From Uranotaenia lowii (Eukaryota; Arthropoda; Insecta; Diptera; Culicidae): DNA of 64,000 nt. A program made the translations under genes and the position numbers. Under the pieces are notes generated by a model. That model was not told the DNA's origin and did not search any database. It worked only from the letters and a program-made list of their open reading frames with translations. Positions 41,053 to 50,230 of this stretch are shown in pieces; the stretch's first letter is position 1, and every line of letters starts with the position of its first letter. The stretch covers positions 366,773,160 to 366,837,159 of the forward strand of contig NC_073692.1 in assembly GCF_029784155.1 (NCBI RefSeq). Direction: 5' to 3'.

Positions 41053-43992
41053 ATGACCGGTAGACAGGAAAACGAAGCTGTATCTGGAATGGAAAACAAC
41101 TGTTTCATGTGCAGCAAACCAGACTCAGCTGCCAATTTGGTTGGATGCGATAACTGTTCGGCTTGGGCCCATTACGATTGTGCCGGGGTGACAAGTTCCA
41201 TCGAAGGGACCGATAAAACTTGGAAGTGCCAGAACTGCCAGCCTTCTAAAGGCAAGAGTATATCATCTCGCAATAAAGGTGCTTCAAAAGCAGGCTCACA
41301 CAGTAGTCAACGGTCCATCCGTGTCGACACGGAGTTATTGAGGCTAGAGGAGGAAAAAGCCATGGCCCTGAAGGATCTGGAAGAAGAGGAAGAATTTCAA
41401 CAGGCCAGAAGAAAGAAATTTGTGGAAAAGAAAAAGGAAATATCTACTGAGTATTTGAATCGGAAGTATGATGTTCTGACAAGGGATTCAGGAGAAAGTG
41501 CTAGCAACAAGAGCGCGTCGATCAGCCAAAAGAGTAGGGAGAAAGTGGAGGACTGGTTGACTATAAATAGAACTGGAAGAATGTCTGGACAACACCCACA
41601 ATTAGAGTTTCCATCAGTACCCATAACTTCCAAACCGTCCTCTCAAACAAGTGCATTGTTTCAAAACGTTAACGTAGCTCTATGCAATGAAACACCTCAT
41701 GATATCCGGTTACCAGCATCATCAACATCCACTCCACAAAACACCCAGGTTTTTCAAGTACAAAATACTGTTTTAACTCCTAACGTCATTGACAGCTTGG
41801 CAGAGTTTACAATTTCGCGCCCAGTGGTCCATACGTCTTCTGCCTCCCGTCTGGTGCCAAGAGTGAGCGTTCCAAATCCCTTTGTAGTAAAGGCAACTGA
41901 TTTAGCGATTGAAACTGGGTCAACGAATATGAAAACTGCTAACGTACACGTTTCTCTACCGCCAACTGCTGGATTGAATACAAGAACGAAGAAGTCGCTA
42001 GACAAGCGCGAGTTTCTTTCCACAATATCTGAAGAAAGAAGTAACCAGAACAACAACACATCTAGTATACTGAACATCCCCAATTTTGAAGCTCTACCAC
42101 AGGTTTCAGTATCCACTATTCAACCTCAGGATTTATGGATTGATTCGTCACGGGAAACACGGGAAAGATCCAGTTATAATTTACGTTCAAAAGAAATCGG
42201 TAATATCAGAAGAAATACTAGGATGTCATACTTCAATCTTCCCTACCCAGCTCAACGCCATACATCAGAGATCGTTCACGCAAAAATTTCAAAAGGGCTG
42301 GAAGTAACTGAGCACATGATTACTCCCCAAGCTGAAGAAGTAATTCTCCAGAATTTTTCTACAATATCTGATGAACACGTTGGAACAACTGTTGTGTCTG
42401 GCAACAACATCTCCGCGTGGACCTTTGACAATCGATTTGCAACCGTCAATGATTTGAAAAAAGGATGTGAACCACAGATTTCACGCCCAAACACTTATGA
42501 CGTCACTTGGATTGCAGATCCGAGAAATGCGGCACCTATCCCTAGCAGTTCCGTGTACAAGGGTCGCGCCCGCCCGTCTGTCTCGTTAGAATTTAGTTCT
42601 CAGCCAAATAAAGGCTCACCTGGGCCAAATTTATTATCCCAATCATTGGAATGTCCAAGCTTAGTGAATGAAGGTCGCAGGGAAAATCTTTCGAGTAGTT
42701 TGAAAGAAGCACTGAAAGGCGAAAGTTTCGGACCATCTAATGTTCAACTTGCTGCCCGTCATGTAATGTCTAAGGACCTGCCCGTTTTCTCGGGAGATCC
42801 CCAAGAGTGGCCCTTATTTTTTGGTACATTTCGAAACACTACGGAGTCATGCGGATTTAGTGATGCCGAGAATTTAGACCGACTACAACGATGTTTAAAA
42901 GGAGAAGCTCGCGAAGCTGTTGGTAGTAAGCTGTTGATTCCGGAATCGGTTCCACAGATAATTCAAATCTTACACATGCTTTACGGCAGACCAGAGATCC
43001 TCTTACATGCAATGATACAAAAGCTCCGTGGAATTCCGTCTCCAAAAGAAGACAATCTTCGTTCAATTATAAAATTCGGGTTGGCTGTGCAAAACACGGT
43101 GGATCACATGACTGTTGCACTATTACATGATCACCTGTATAATCCACTACTGCTTCAAGAGCTGGTTGAAAAGCTTCCCCCCCAAATGAGGGTTGATTGG
43201 TCGCGATTTAAAAGGCAGGAAACAGTCGTTAATCTACAAACATTCAGCACCTTCATGTCAGACTTGACATCAGTCACAGCTGATGTGGTCATTCCAGTAG
43301 CTGGTGCGAAGTTTCACGATAGATCTAATAAAACCAACCGTCAAGGGTTATACCTTCATCAGGAGACTGATTCCGAAGAAGAGAAGCAAGAGAAGATTCC
43401 AGAACGCATCTCCACAACCGAAAATAGGTCTTCGGAATCACGCTCACTACAACTGTGGAAACGTAAGCCTAATGAAAGTGCCTGGCCTGAGTACTCGCAA
43501 AGGAAGTGCGGATATTGTAATGACATCGATCATCAAATAAATCACTGCAATCAGTTTAAAACATTTGACTTGGATGGAAGATGGAAGGCCATCAAGCAAA
43601 AGAAGCTTTGTCGTACATGTCTCGCGAGTCATAAAAGATGGCCCTGTCGCTCGAGTAAAGAGTGCGGTACTAACGGATGTAGGTACCGGCATCATCCCCT
43701 TCTACACACTCCTAACCCAACTCCACAACTAAATATCGATTCTACGAGGCTTGTTGAGCACAATAACCATCATAGTACCACCTCTCTTTCCTTATTTCGA
43801 TATGTTCCTGTGGTGGTGGAAGGAAACGATAAATGTGTGGAAATATTTGCATTTCTAGACGATGGTTCGTCATCGTCAATGTTGGAGGCATCAGTAGCAA
43901 CTGAGCTCGGAATAAGTGGTCCAGAAGAATCTTTTTGCCTAACTTGGACTGGCAATATCTCACGGGAGGAAAAAACTTCTCAGCGTCTATAA
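41053..43992 (+). CDS. BEL Gag-protease, ended by an in-frame TAA
   Basis: From ATG 41053 (MTGRQENEAVSGMENN) 979 codons are open; an upstream non-ATG extension into the LTR is rejected. Residues 17-64 form a PHD-type zinc finger: CFMC, CDNC, AHYDC, CQNC (C4HC3). A Glu/Lys-rich coiled coil follows at about 100-155, then a Ser/Thr-rich linker. Residues about 573-740 match the DUF1759 Gag region (FSGDPQEWPLFFGTF, LVEKLPPQM). A zinc knuckle CGYCNDIDHQINHC lies at about 818, and an aspartic-protease-like FLDDGSSSSML at about 934. The frame is closed by TAA at 43990-43992 but continues open in the same frame after it. Confidence 0.92.
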   Translation: MTGRQENEAVSGMENNCFMCSKPDSAANLVGCDNCSAWAHYDCAGVTSSIEGTDKTWKCQNCQPSKGKSISSRNKGASKAGSHSSQRSIRVDTELLRLEEEKAMALKDLEEEEEFQQARRKKFVEKKKEISTEYLNRKYDVLTRDSGESASNKSASISQKSREKVEDWLTINRTGRMSGQHPQLEFPSVPITSKPSSQTSALFQNVNVALCNETPHDIRLPASSTSTPQNTQVFQVQNTVLTPNVIDSLAEFTISRPVVHTSSASRLVPRVSVPNPFVVKATDLAIETGSTNMKTANVHVSLPPTAGLNTRTKKSLDKREFLSTISEERSNQNNNTSSILNIPNFEALPQVSVSTIQPQDLWIDSSRETRERSSYNLRSKEIGNIRRNTRMSYFNLPYPAQRHTSEIVHAKISKGLEVTEHMITPQAEEVILQNFSTISDEHVGTTVVSGNNISAWTFDNRFATVNDLKKGCEPQISRPNTYDVTWIADPRNAAPIPSSSVYKGRARPSVSLEFSSQPNKGSPGPNLLSQSLECPSLVNEGRRENLSSSLKEALKGESFGPSNVQLAARHVMSKDLPVFSGDPQEWPLFFGTFRNTTESCGFSDAENLDRLQRCLKGEAREAVGSKLLIPESVPQIIQILHMLYGRPEILLHAMIQKLRGIPSPKEDNLRSIIKFGLAVQNTVDHMTVALLHDHLYNPLLLQELVEKLPPQMRVDWSRFKRQETVVNLQTFSTFMSDLTSVTADVVIPVAGAKFHDRSNKTNRQGLYLHQETDSEEEKQEKIPERISTTENRSSESRSLQLWKRKPNESAWPEYSQRKCGYCNDIDHQINHCNQFKTFDLDGRWKAIKQKKLCRTCLASHKRWPCRSSKECGTNGCRYRHHPLLHTPNPTPQLNIDSTRLVEHNNHHSTTSLSLFRYVPVVVEGNDKCVEIFAFLDDGSSSSMLEASVATELGISGPEESFCLTWTGNISREEKTSQRL

Positions 43993-46900
43993 CTGTGCGT
44001 AGGAGGAAAAGGGTTGAAAACACGATTCTCGTTGAATAATGTCAGAACTGTGCAACAGCTTAAGCTGCCAAGACAATCCTTTAATTATGAAGAAATGCAA
44101 AAGCTGTACCCACATTTGAGAGGACTGCCTGTGCAAAGTTATGCGAATGTTGCACCAAAAATGATCGTAGGTCTCGAACATGTTAAAATGCTTGTATCAT
44201 TAAAAGTTCGTGAGGGACGGGATAATGACCCAATAGCTTCTAAAACACGTTTTGGATGGTGTGTCTTTGGAAAGCATGCTATGAATTCTAACACAATAGA
44301 ACAGCTGAATATCCATACGACAGACAATATAAGTAATGATGAACTACATCATCAGATGGGTAGATTTTTCGAAAGTCAGCTGACAAGTGTATCGCCACCT
44401 CCGAATTCAGTACACGACGAACGAGCTTTGAGAATTTTGAAAGAGCATACCAAGAGAATAGGAGATCGATTCGAGACAAGTCTACTATGGAGATATAATT
44501 CTCCCCGCTTTCCAGATAGCATTCATATGGCAAAAAAAAGACTGCTTTGTCTGGAAAAACGTTTAGAGAAGGATCCCCAATTGAAGCAAATAGTTCATGA
44601 CCAAATCAAAAGTTATGTCGATAAAGGCTATGCTCATCTTGCGACCGATCACGAAATAATGAAAGCAAATCCTGATAAAGTGTGGTATTTACCTCTCGGC
44701 GTTGTCAGAAACCCGAAGAAGCCGGATAAGGTCCGCTTAATTTGGGACGCTTCAGCAAAGGTTAACGGGATCTGCTTTAATGACATGGTCCTCAAAGGCC
44801 CTGATATGCTGACATCCCTGCCTACTATTTTGTTACGTTTCCGCCAGCGTAGTATTGCAGTATCCGGAGACATAAAAGAGATGTTTCACCAGGTGAAGAT
44901 CAGGGAGGCTGATAAACACTCTCAACGATTTCTGTTCCGATACGACACTAATTTTGCTCCACAAATATATGTCATGGATGTAGCAACATTTGGAGCTACT
45001 TGCTCACCATGTATGGCACAGTACGTGAAGAATAAAAATGCAGAAGAGCATGCTTCACTATACCCCAAAGCAGCAGAAGCAATAATCGATTTGCACTATG
45101 TCGACGACTATCTGGATTGCTTTGATACACCGCAGGAAGCAATAAGAAGAGTGAATGAAGTCAAATTAATTCACCTAAAAGGCGGTTTCGAGATAAGAAA
45201 CTTCTTATCTAATTCCCCCGAAGTCTTGCAGCAACTTGGAGTTGTTCATGGTTCAACCGACAAGCCTTTGAATCTTGAACCTGGATTGGATCATCCAGAA
45301 AAGGCAGAACGTGTTCTGGGAATGCTGTGGAAACCAATGGACGACATTTTCTCATTCAATACTGCTATCTACGACGACATGCAGAACTACGTTTTTCAAC
45401 ATTCACCAACTAAACGACAAGTTTTAAGAACGATCATGCGCCTCTTTGATCCGTTGGGCTTAGTGGCACACTTTGTTGTCCATGGGAAAATACTCATGCA
45501 GGAAGTCTGGAAGTTCGGATCCAATTGGGATGACGAAATTCCAGCTGAGCTGACTGAAAAGTGGACCAGATGGAGTCAATTGTTACAAGAACTGGACACA
45601 GTTCTAGTTCCGCGTTGTTTTTTCAGTGGTGTTAAAGTCGATAATTTAGCTGAGATTCAATTGCACATATTTGTAGATGCCAGTGAAGCCGCCTACGCAG
45701 CAGTGGCCTATTTGCGTGCGGCAATTGAAGACAAATTTGAAGTGTCTTTAGTTACAGCGAAAACAAAAGTGGCACCATTAAAACCGTTGTCCATACCTCG
45801 GCTAGAACTCCAAGCCGGTGTTCTCGGAAGCCGGATCGGCCACGATACCTGTTCATCGCTTAATATACCGATAAATAAACGCGTTTTTTGGACGGATTCC
45901 ATGACAGTACTGGCTTGGCTGAGATCAGATAGCCGACGATTTCACCAATATGTGGCAGTCAGAGTTGGCGAAATTCTTACGAACACGCGCGTCGACGAAT
46001 GGCGTTATGTTCCAACCAAACAAAACGTAGCAGACGAGGCAACTAAATGGGGAACTGGTCCAAGTTTCAGCGCCCAAAATCGGTGGTTCACAGGTCCGGA
46101 TTTCCTTAAGCAACACGAATCTCGGTGGCCGACCCACCACAATGCAAAAATTAACACAGAAGATGAACTTCGCGCCGTATTTCTACACCACGGAGAAGCT
46201 CCAAATTCACCGATTGACTTTACAAGGTTCTCCTGTTGGAGGTCCCTTCTTCGTCGAGCAACATTTTTGGTTCGAGCTATAAACGGATTTCGCAAAAATC
46301 GAGTACTGGGTTTGTTAACATCTGAGGAATATGCAGCGGCGGAGAATCTTCTCTGGCGTATGGCGCAGATGGACGCGTTCCCAGATGAATATGCTACACT
46401 CAAACAAAATCAAAGAACTAATACTCCACCACCGATAGTAAAGTCGAGCCTGTTATATAAACTCTCACCGTATATCGACAAGAACGGAGTCATAAGGATG
46501 AACAGCAGGATTGGGGCAGCTCCCTTCACCCCATTCGAAGCTAAGTATCCTATTATACTTCCGCAAAGGCATCGTCTTACAAACCTTATCATTGACAGCT
46601 ATCATCGGCGCTACTTACACGGGAACAACGAGACAGTAGTGAACGAAATGCGACAAAGGTTCTTCATATGTGGACTCCGAGCCCAGGTCAAGCGAGTCAG
46701 CGCGGATTGTCAGCTTTGCATACTCAGAAAGGCCAAGCCACGACCGCCGATAATGGCACCACTTCCCCGAGTTCGACTTACTCCGTTTGTCAAGCCGTTC
46801 ACCTTTGTGGGTGTTGACTACTTCGGACCTCAATTAGTGAAGCAAGGTCGTAGCTTGGTCAAACGTTGGATTGCACTATTCACCTGTTTAACGGTACGAG

Positions 46901-47763
46901 CAGTTCACCTCGAAATAACACACAGCTTAACAACGAGTTCGTGTATTCTGGCATTTCGTCGATTTATTGCCCGCAGAGGCTCACCCGCAGAAATTTTCTC
47001 CGATAATGGAACCAATTTCCAAGGAGCGAAAAACATCCTCGCGGACCAGCTAAAACACATTCATCAGGAGTGCGCTGTTACATTCACCAATTCTACCACA
47101 CGATGGAATTTCAACCCACCTGCCGCTCCTCACATGGGTGGTTCGTGGGAACGAATGGTTCGTTCTATTAAAGTGGCTATGGAGGGAATTTCGAAACACC
47201 CGCAAAATCCTTGCGATGAGGTGTTGGAGACAGTAGCGCTCGAAGCGGAAGCTATAGTCAATTCCAGGCCTCTTACCTATATACCCCTAGAAACGGCTAA
47301 TTCTGAGGCGCTTACACCAAACCATTTTTTGTTGTATGGTGAACACGGTATCACCCAACCGATGAGCCTGGCGGAACCGGAAGGAACAGTGCTCAGAGAT
47401 AGTTGGAAACTGTCCAGAAATTTAGTAGACATATTCTGGAACAGATGGGTTCGAGAATATCTACCCACTATAACTCGAAGAACAAAATGGTTCCAGCCGG
47501 TGAAACCTTTGGAACCAGGAGATCTTGTACTCGTAGTAGACGGAAATAAACGGAACGGTTGGATTCGAGGTCGCGTTTCTAGCGTCGTCAAAGCCCCCGA
47601 TGGTCAAGTGCGAAAGGCGTATGTTATGACTGCCAACGGTGAAAGTTTGAAACCAGTGGTAAAGTTGGCGCTACTCGAGGTTAAACCCGGGACTGCAGAA
47701 AACGCTCCAGATCCGTCGGAAATGCACGGGTGGGGGAATGTTCACGCGGCCCACAGTGCTTGA
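43993..47763 (+). CDS. BEL Pol: RT-RNase H-integrase (in frame after the TAA)
   Basis: This is the same frame as the preceding ORF and is open to TGA at 47761-47763, 22 bases inside the 3' LTR. The Pao-type RT has WDASAKVNGICFND, the GDIKEMFHQVKI strand and catalytic YVDD at 45097-45108. RNase H starts at HIFVDASEAAYAAV (about 45665). The integrase has a zinc region (YHRRYLHGNNET...CQLC), GVDYFGP near 46815, FSDNGTNF near 46998 and GGSWERM near 47140, the D-D-E residues. A C-terminal segment (RRTKWFQPVKPLEPGDLVLV) matches DUF5641-like tails. No independent ATG precedes RT, so translation needs readthrough or a repaired codon. Confidence 0.9.
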   Translation: MCVGGKGLKTRFSLNNVRTVQQLKLPRQSFNYEEMQKLYPHLRGLPVQSYANVAPKMIVGLEHVKMLVSLKVREGRDNDPIASKTRFGWCVFGKHAMNSNTIEQLNIHTTDNISNDELHHQMGRFFESQLTSVSPPPNSVHDERALRILKEHTKRIGDRFETSLLWRYNSPRFPDSIHMAKKRLLCLEKRLEKDPQLKQIVHDQIKSYVDKGYAHLATDHEIMKANPDKVWYLPLGVVRNPKKPDKVRLIWDASAKVNGICFNDMVLKGPDMLTSLPTILLRFRQRSIAVSGDIKEMFHQVKIREADKHSQRFLFRYDTNFAPQIYVMDVATFGATCSPCMAQYVKNKNAEEHASLYPKAAEAIIDLHYVDDYLDCFDTPQEAIRRVNEVKLIHLKGGFEIRNFLSNSPEVLQQLGVVHGSTDKPLNLEPGLDHPEKAERVLGMLWKPMDDIFSFNTAIYDDMQNYVFQHSPTKRQVLRTIMRLFDPLGLVAHFVVHGKILMQEVWKFGSNWDDEIPAELTEKWTRWSQLLQELDTVLVPRCFFSGVKVDNLAEIQLHIFVDASEAAYAAVAYLRAAIEDKFEVSLVTAKTKVAPLKPLSIPRLELQAGVLGSRIGHDTCSSLNIPINKRVFWTDSMTVLAWLRSDSRRFHQYVAVRVGEILTNTRVDEWRYVPTKQNVADEATKWGTGPSFSAQNRWFTGPDFLKQHESRWPTHHNAKINTEDELRAVFLHHGEAPNSPIDFTRFSCWRSLLRRATFLVRAINGFRKNRVLGLLTSEEYAAAENLLWRMAQMDAFPDEYATLKQNQRTNTPPPIVKSSLLYKLSPYIDKNGVIRMNSRIGAAPFTPFEAKYPIILPQRHRLTNLIIDSYHRRYLHGNNETVVNEMRQRFFICGLRAQVKRVSADCQLCILRKAKPRPPIMAPLPRVRLTPFVKPFTFVGVDYFGPQLVKQGRSLVKRWIALFTCLTVRAVHLEITHSLTTSSCILAFRRFIARRGSPAEIFSDNGTNFQGAKNILADQLKHIHQECAVTFTNSTTRWNFNPPAAPHMGGSWERMVRSIKVAMEGISKHPQNPCDEVLETVALEAEAIVNSRPLTYIPLETANSEALTPNHFLLYGEHGITQPMSLAEPEGTVLRDSWKLSRNLVDIFWNRWVREYLPTITRRTKWFQPVKPLEPGDLVLVVDGNKRNGWIRGRVSSVVKAPDGQVRKAYVMTANGESLKPVVKLALLEVKPGTAENAPDPSEMHGWGNVHAAHSA

Positions 47764-48396
47764 CAACGATAACAGCAGTTCTGTCAGAAGTTGTGATTTA
47801 CGACGGTTTGAAATTTTGCACCTCTCCGACTACGAAGCGGAACTTAAAAGGAATGTCAAGAAGAACGTGAAACCGGTGGCGGCAAATTCAGTATCAGTTA
47901 TACTCTATATTTAACATTCAGTTTAGCAGAAATCGTTAGCACAATTGTTGCGTTACACTAATAGCAGTATTTGGTTAGTATTACAATTATAATAATAATT
48001 TCCACACCAATAACTAACTAATTCACTATTGTAATCAAAGTGCAGCAAGTTTAAAGAAACTAGCCAAAGAAGGCAAATAATTTAGACGTTTCGGATTAAC
48101 GTATTGGAAGTATCACACGAGATACGTAGCAATCGGATAGTTCATCGTAAGTCCAACGATTAAATTTATCTAAAATACGTTATAACATTCCTTTACGAAT
48201 TATTTAGTATCGACGTTAAGATTCGAGTTCAGCTCGAGATAGGCCAGATTACACTACCGCTCGAAGTATTGTGAACACTAAAATGTAAGTTCAATTAATT
48301 TATCAGCTGAATTAATATTAAAAGTCTTATATTATGTTTTAGCTTTGAAGCTTACGGCTATCAAATCTTGGTGGTTTCACTTACGTCATCCGAACA
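47739..48396 (+). repeat. BEL 3' LTR (658 bp)
   Basis: Identical by eye to 40366-41023; begins right after the purine tract and is followed by the duplicated GTCAT. It carries the same candidate mini-intron. Confidence 0.96.
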
Positions 48397-48401
48397 GTCA
48401 T
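48397..48401. repeat. 5-bp target duplication of BEL element (right)
   Basis: GTCAT, matching 40361-40365. Confidence 0.93.
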
Positions 48402-49852
48402 GAAAATTCACAGTAGCATTTTTTTCGTTTCGGGAATTTACATTACATCATAAATCATGTAAATTTAGTAGAAATAACTTGTTCCAATTATTTGCAGGTT
48501 AAAACATGTAAATATTTAATACTGTGTAGACCTCGAATATTGTCAGTCAACTTAGATATCCAAGACGAACGAGCAATATCTATAATTGGTTTAGGAAATA
48601 AAAAAAGTAGAAGAATGGGGAGTTTTTTTCTGGAAAAGATGACCGTCCTGAAGTAGCGAAAAGATAAAACTTTTTTTTTTCAAGTTGCTTTTTTGTAAAA
48701 CATTGTCACTTCGTTTCAGATACACAGATTTTTCCTGCCAAAGTAATCCCTTCTCATATTTTAAATCTACGATTTTCTACATTCAGAGGAAATATCTGTT
48801 ACGGTAAAAACAGCCATTCTCTTGGATTTTAGGTAGCGCTGACTTGTTATTTCTAGATAAAGTATTGAATTACAGTGCCATGATTCAAATTAAGAGAACA
48901 ACTTGAACATAGAACAATAGAAAAAAAAATCAAGTATCGTAAGATTTTTCTTAATCTTCAAGAAGGAATGCGCGTCAAGCCGTTTATAATTTTTTAAGGG
49001 TATTAAAAATCGGTGCTTTGATAAAACGACCTACATGATACCCGTTCGAACCTAATTCATTGCATTTTTTGTTTTTTTTTTCGTTTTATAGTGCAGACAT
49101 AATGGTCTTATACTTGGAACAATTATAGAGATTTTTCGAGGCTAAGTTTAGACAGGGAAACATAAAAATCCATCATCGATTCAAAATAAATTATAACGAT
49201 ACTTTAATTTTATACCGGAAATAACATGAAAAATTTGTTCTAGATGATCGCACTAGTCAAAAGTGTCTCCTGATCATATCCTTTCATCCATACTTCCAGA
49301 AACATTTTTTTTTGCTAGGATGGAGAGGTAACCTCGATCCTAAAGCACAATATTGATCTTTCATTCTTTTCTCTCTTTTCCAACTATCTTTTGACTTCAA
49401 GGACGTGGCCGGCGCCGTTATTGATGTTCAAAGAGAGAGCATCAGTTTTGTGCAAAGAGAATGAGCTGCTATTTATTCCCAAGCACCATTCTTTTGACCT
49501 TTGCACAATTGATGGCCTCGGGCAATCACGGAGTAGTGGGTGTGTGGAGTGGATGTGAGTAGTCAAACAAGCTAAGCTAATACACAATAACAAACTAAAG
49601 CGTCCTTATGTTTTTGGGTTAAAAATTGGTAAGACACTTTTGACACGTCGAGAAACAATTTTTGATCACAAGATCTTCATTCCAGGATTAGATATAATTT
49701 ATTTCTTAATTCTTGTAAAGGTTCCTCAATCTGAATTTCTGGCTGTTTTTTTTTCATAAAATGAGTCTTAATATCCATATATCCAAAGTTGGGTTTTGGA
49801 AAAACAATCGGAATTGAAATTTAAAAAATACAACAACAAAAATGATATTTAC
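48402..49852. other. Intron 1 beginning, no gene recognised
   Basis: AT-rich with a GC-richer, single-copy-looking patch at 49385-49600. The short minus-strand ORF there (49593-49384) has no motif and no phase-compatible splice partner. Confidence 0.4.
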
Positions 49853-49958
49853 CTTCCACCGCAAGAAGCAGCACGAGTCCAATTTTACACCACGAGAGTC
49901 CGCTCATTTGACTGGCGGAAAAGTATTTCTGTCGGGTATCCACTTTGTTTGACGCCAT
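49853..49958 (-). CDS. Ig gene exon 1: signal peptide
   Basis: From ATG 49907 the frame encodes MSGLSWCKIGLVLLLAVE and one base of the next codon, then donor GTAAAT at 49852. This is a textbook secretory signal peptide: short N-region, Lys, and a hydrophobic IGLVLLLAV core. The leftover G plus TT from exon 2 makes Val and continues into SQCLQI. An in-frame upstream ATG at 49958 (ASNKVDTRQKYFSASQ before the second Met) would add 17 residues. CAAATG at the inner start fits insect initiation context well, so I prefer 49907. The next coding exon is 36 kb away. Phase, function and strand all agree, but no transcript evidence is available. Confidence 0.72.
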
Positions 49959-50230
49959 CGCTTTTCCGGGGGAAAACACTTTTCCCACAGCTTTCCGGAA
50001 GTTTGTAAATATTTCCCCCGAAACAAATATTCACCTCGATTTGTACCTCGACTACTGGTAACTTGTCATTCACTAGACTCGATTCTAATGGGATGTTATC
50101 CCGGGTGGTGTTACTGATTTCTCCCCAACACGATTGCACTTCTTCACTAATTGATTTGTTTTCACACTTCTGCTTCGTATATTCAATTATCACAGCTTCT
50201 TCTTTGGCGGCCTTGTAAGTATGTTATTTT
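49959..50230 (-). promoter_or_regulatory. Probable 5' leader and promoter side of the Ig gene
   Basis: This is GC-richer, non-repetitive sequence immediately upstream of exon 1 on the minus strand. A minus-strand ORF (50193-49885) overlaps exon 1 out of frame with the signal peptide. I treat it as leader. I cannot fix a transcription start. Confidence 0.35.

Larger units (their letters stand above)
40366..48396 (+). mobile_element. Full-length BEL/Pao LTR retrotransposon
   Basis: An 8,031-bp element with 658-bp LTRs at each end, which appear identical throughout by eye. LTR ends are TGTTC...GAACA, and the target duplication is GTCAT. The gene order Gag (PHD finger, DUF1759-like capsid, zinc knuckle)-protease-RT-RNase H-integrase is that of BEL/Pao. 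A purine-rich tract, GGGTGGGGGAA, sits at 47728-47738 just before the 3' LTR. I find no canonical TGG primer-binding site after the 5' LTR. The only coding lesion seen is one in-frame TAA at 43990-43992. Confidence 0.96.

Noticed and set aside
38735..48545. A MITE (CACACAAAAA...CTGTGTAG) interrupted by the BEL element
   Set aside because: Terminal similarity is weak and the span too long to support from sequence alone.
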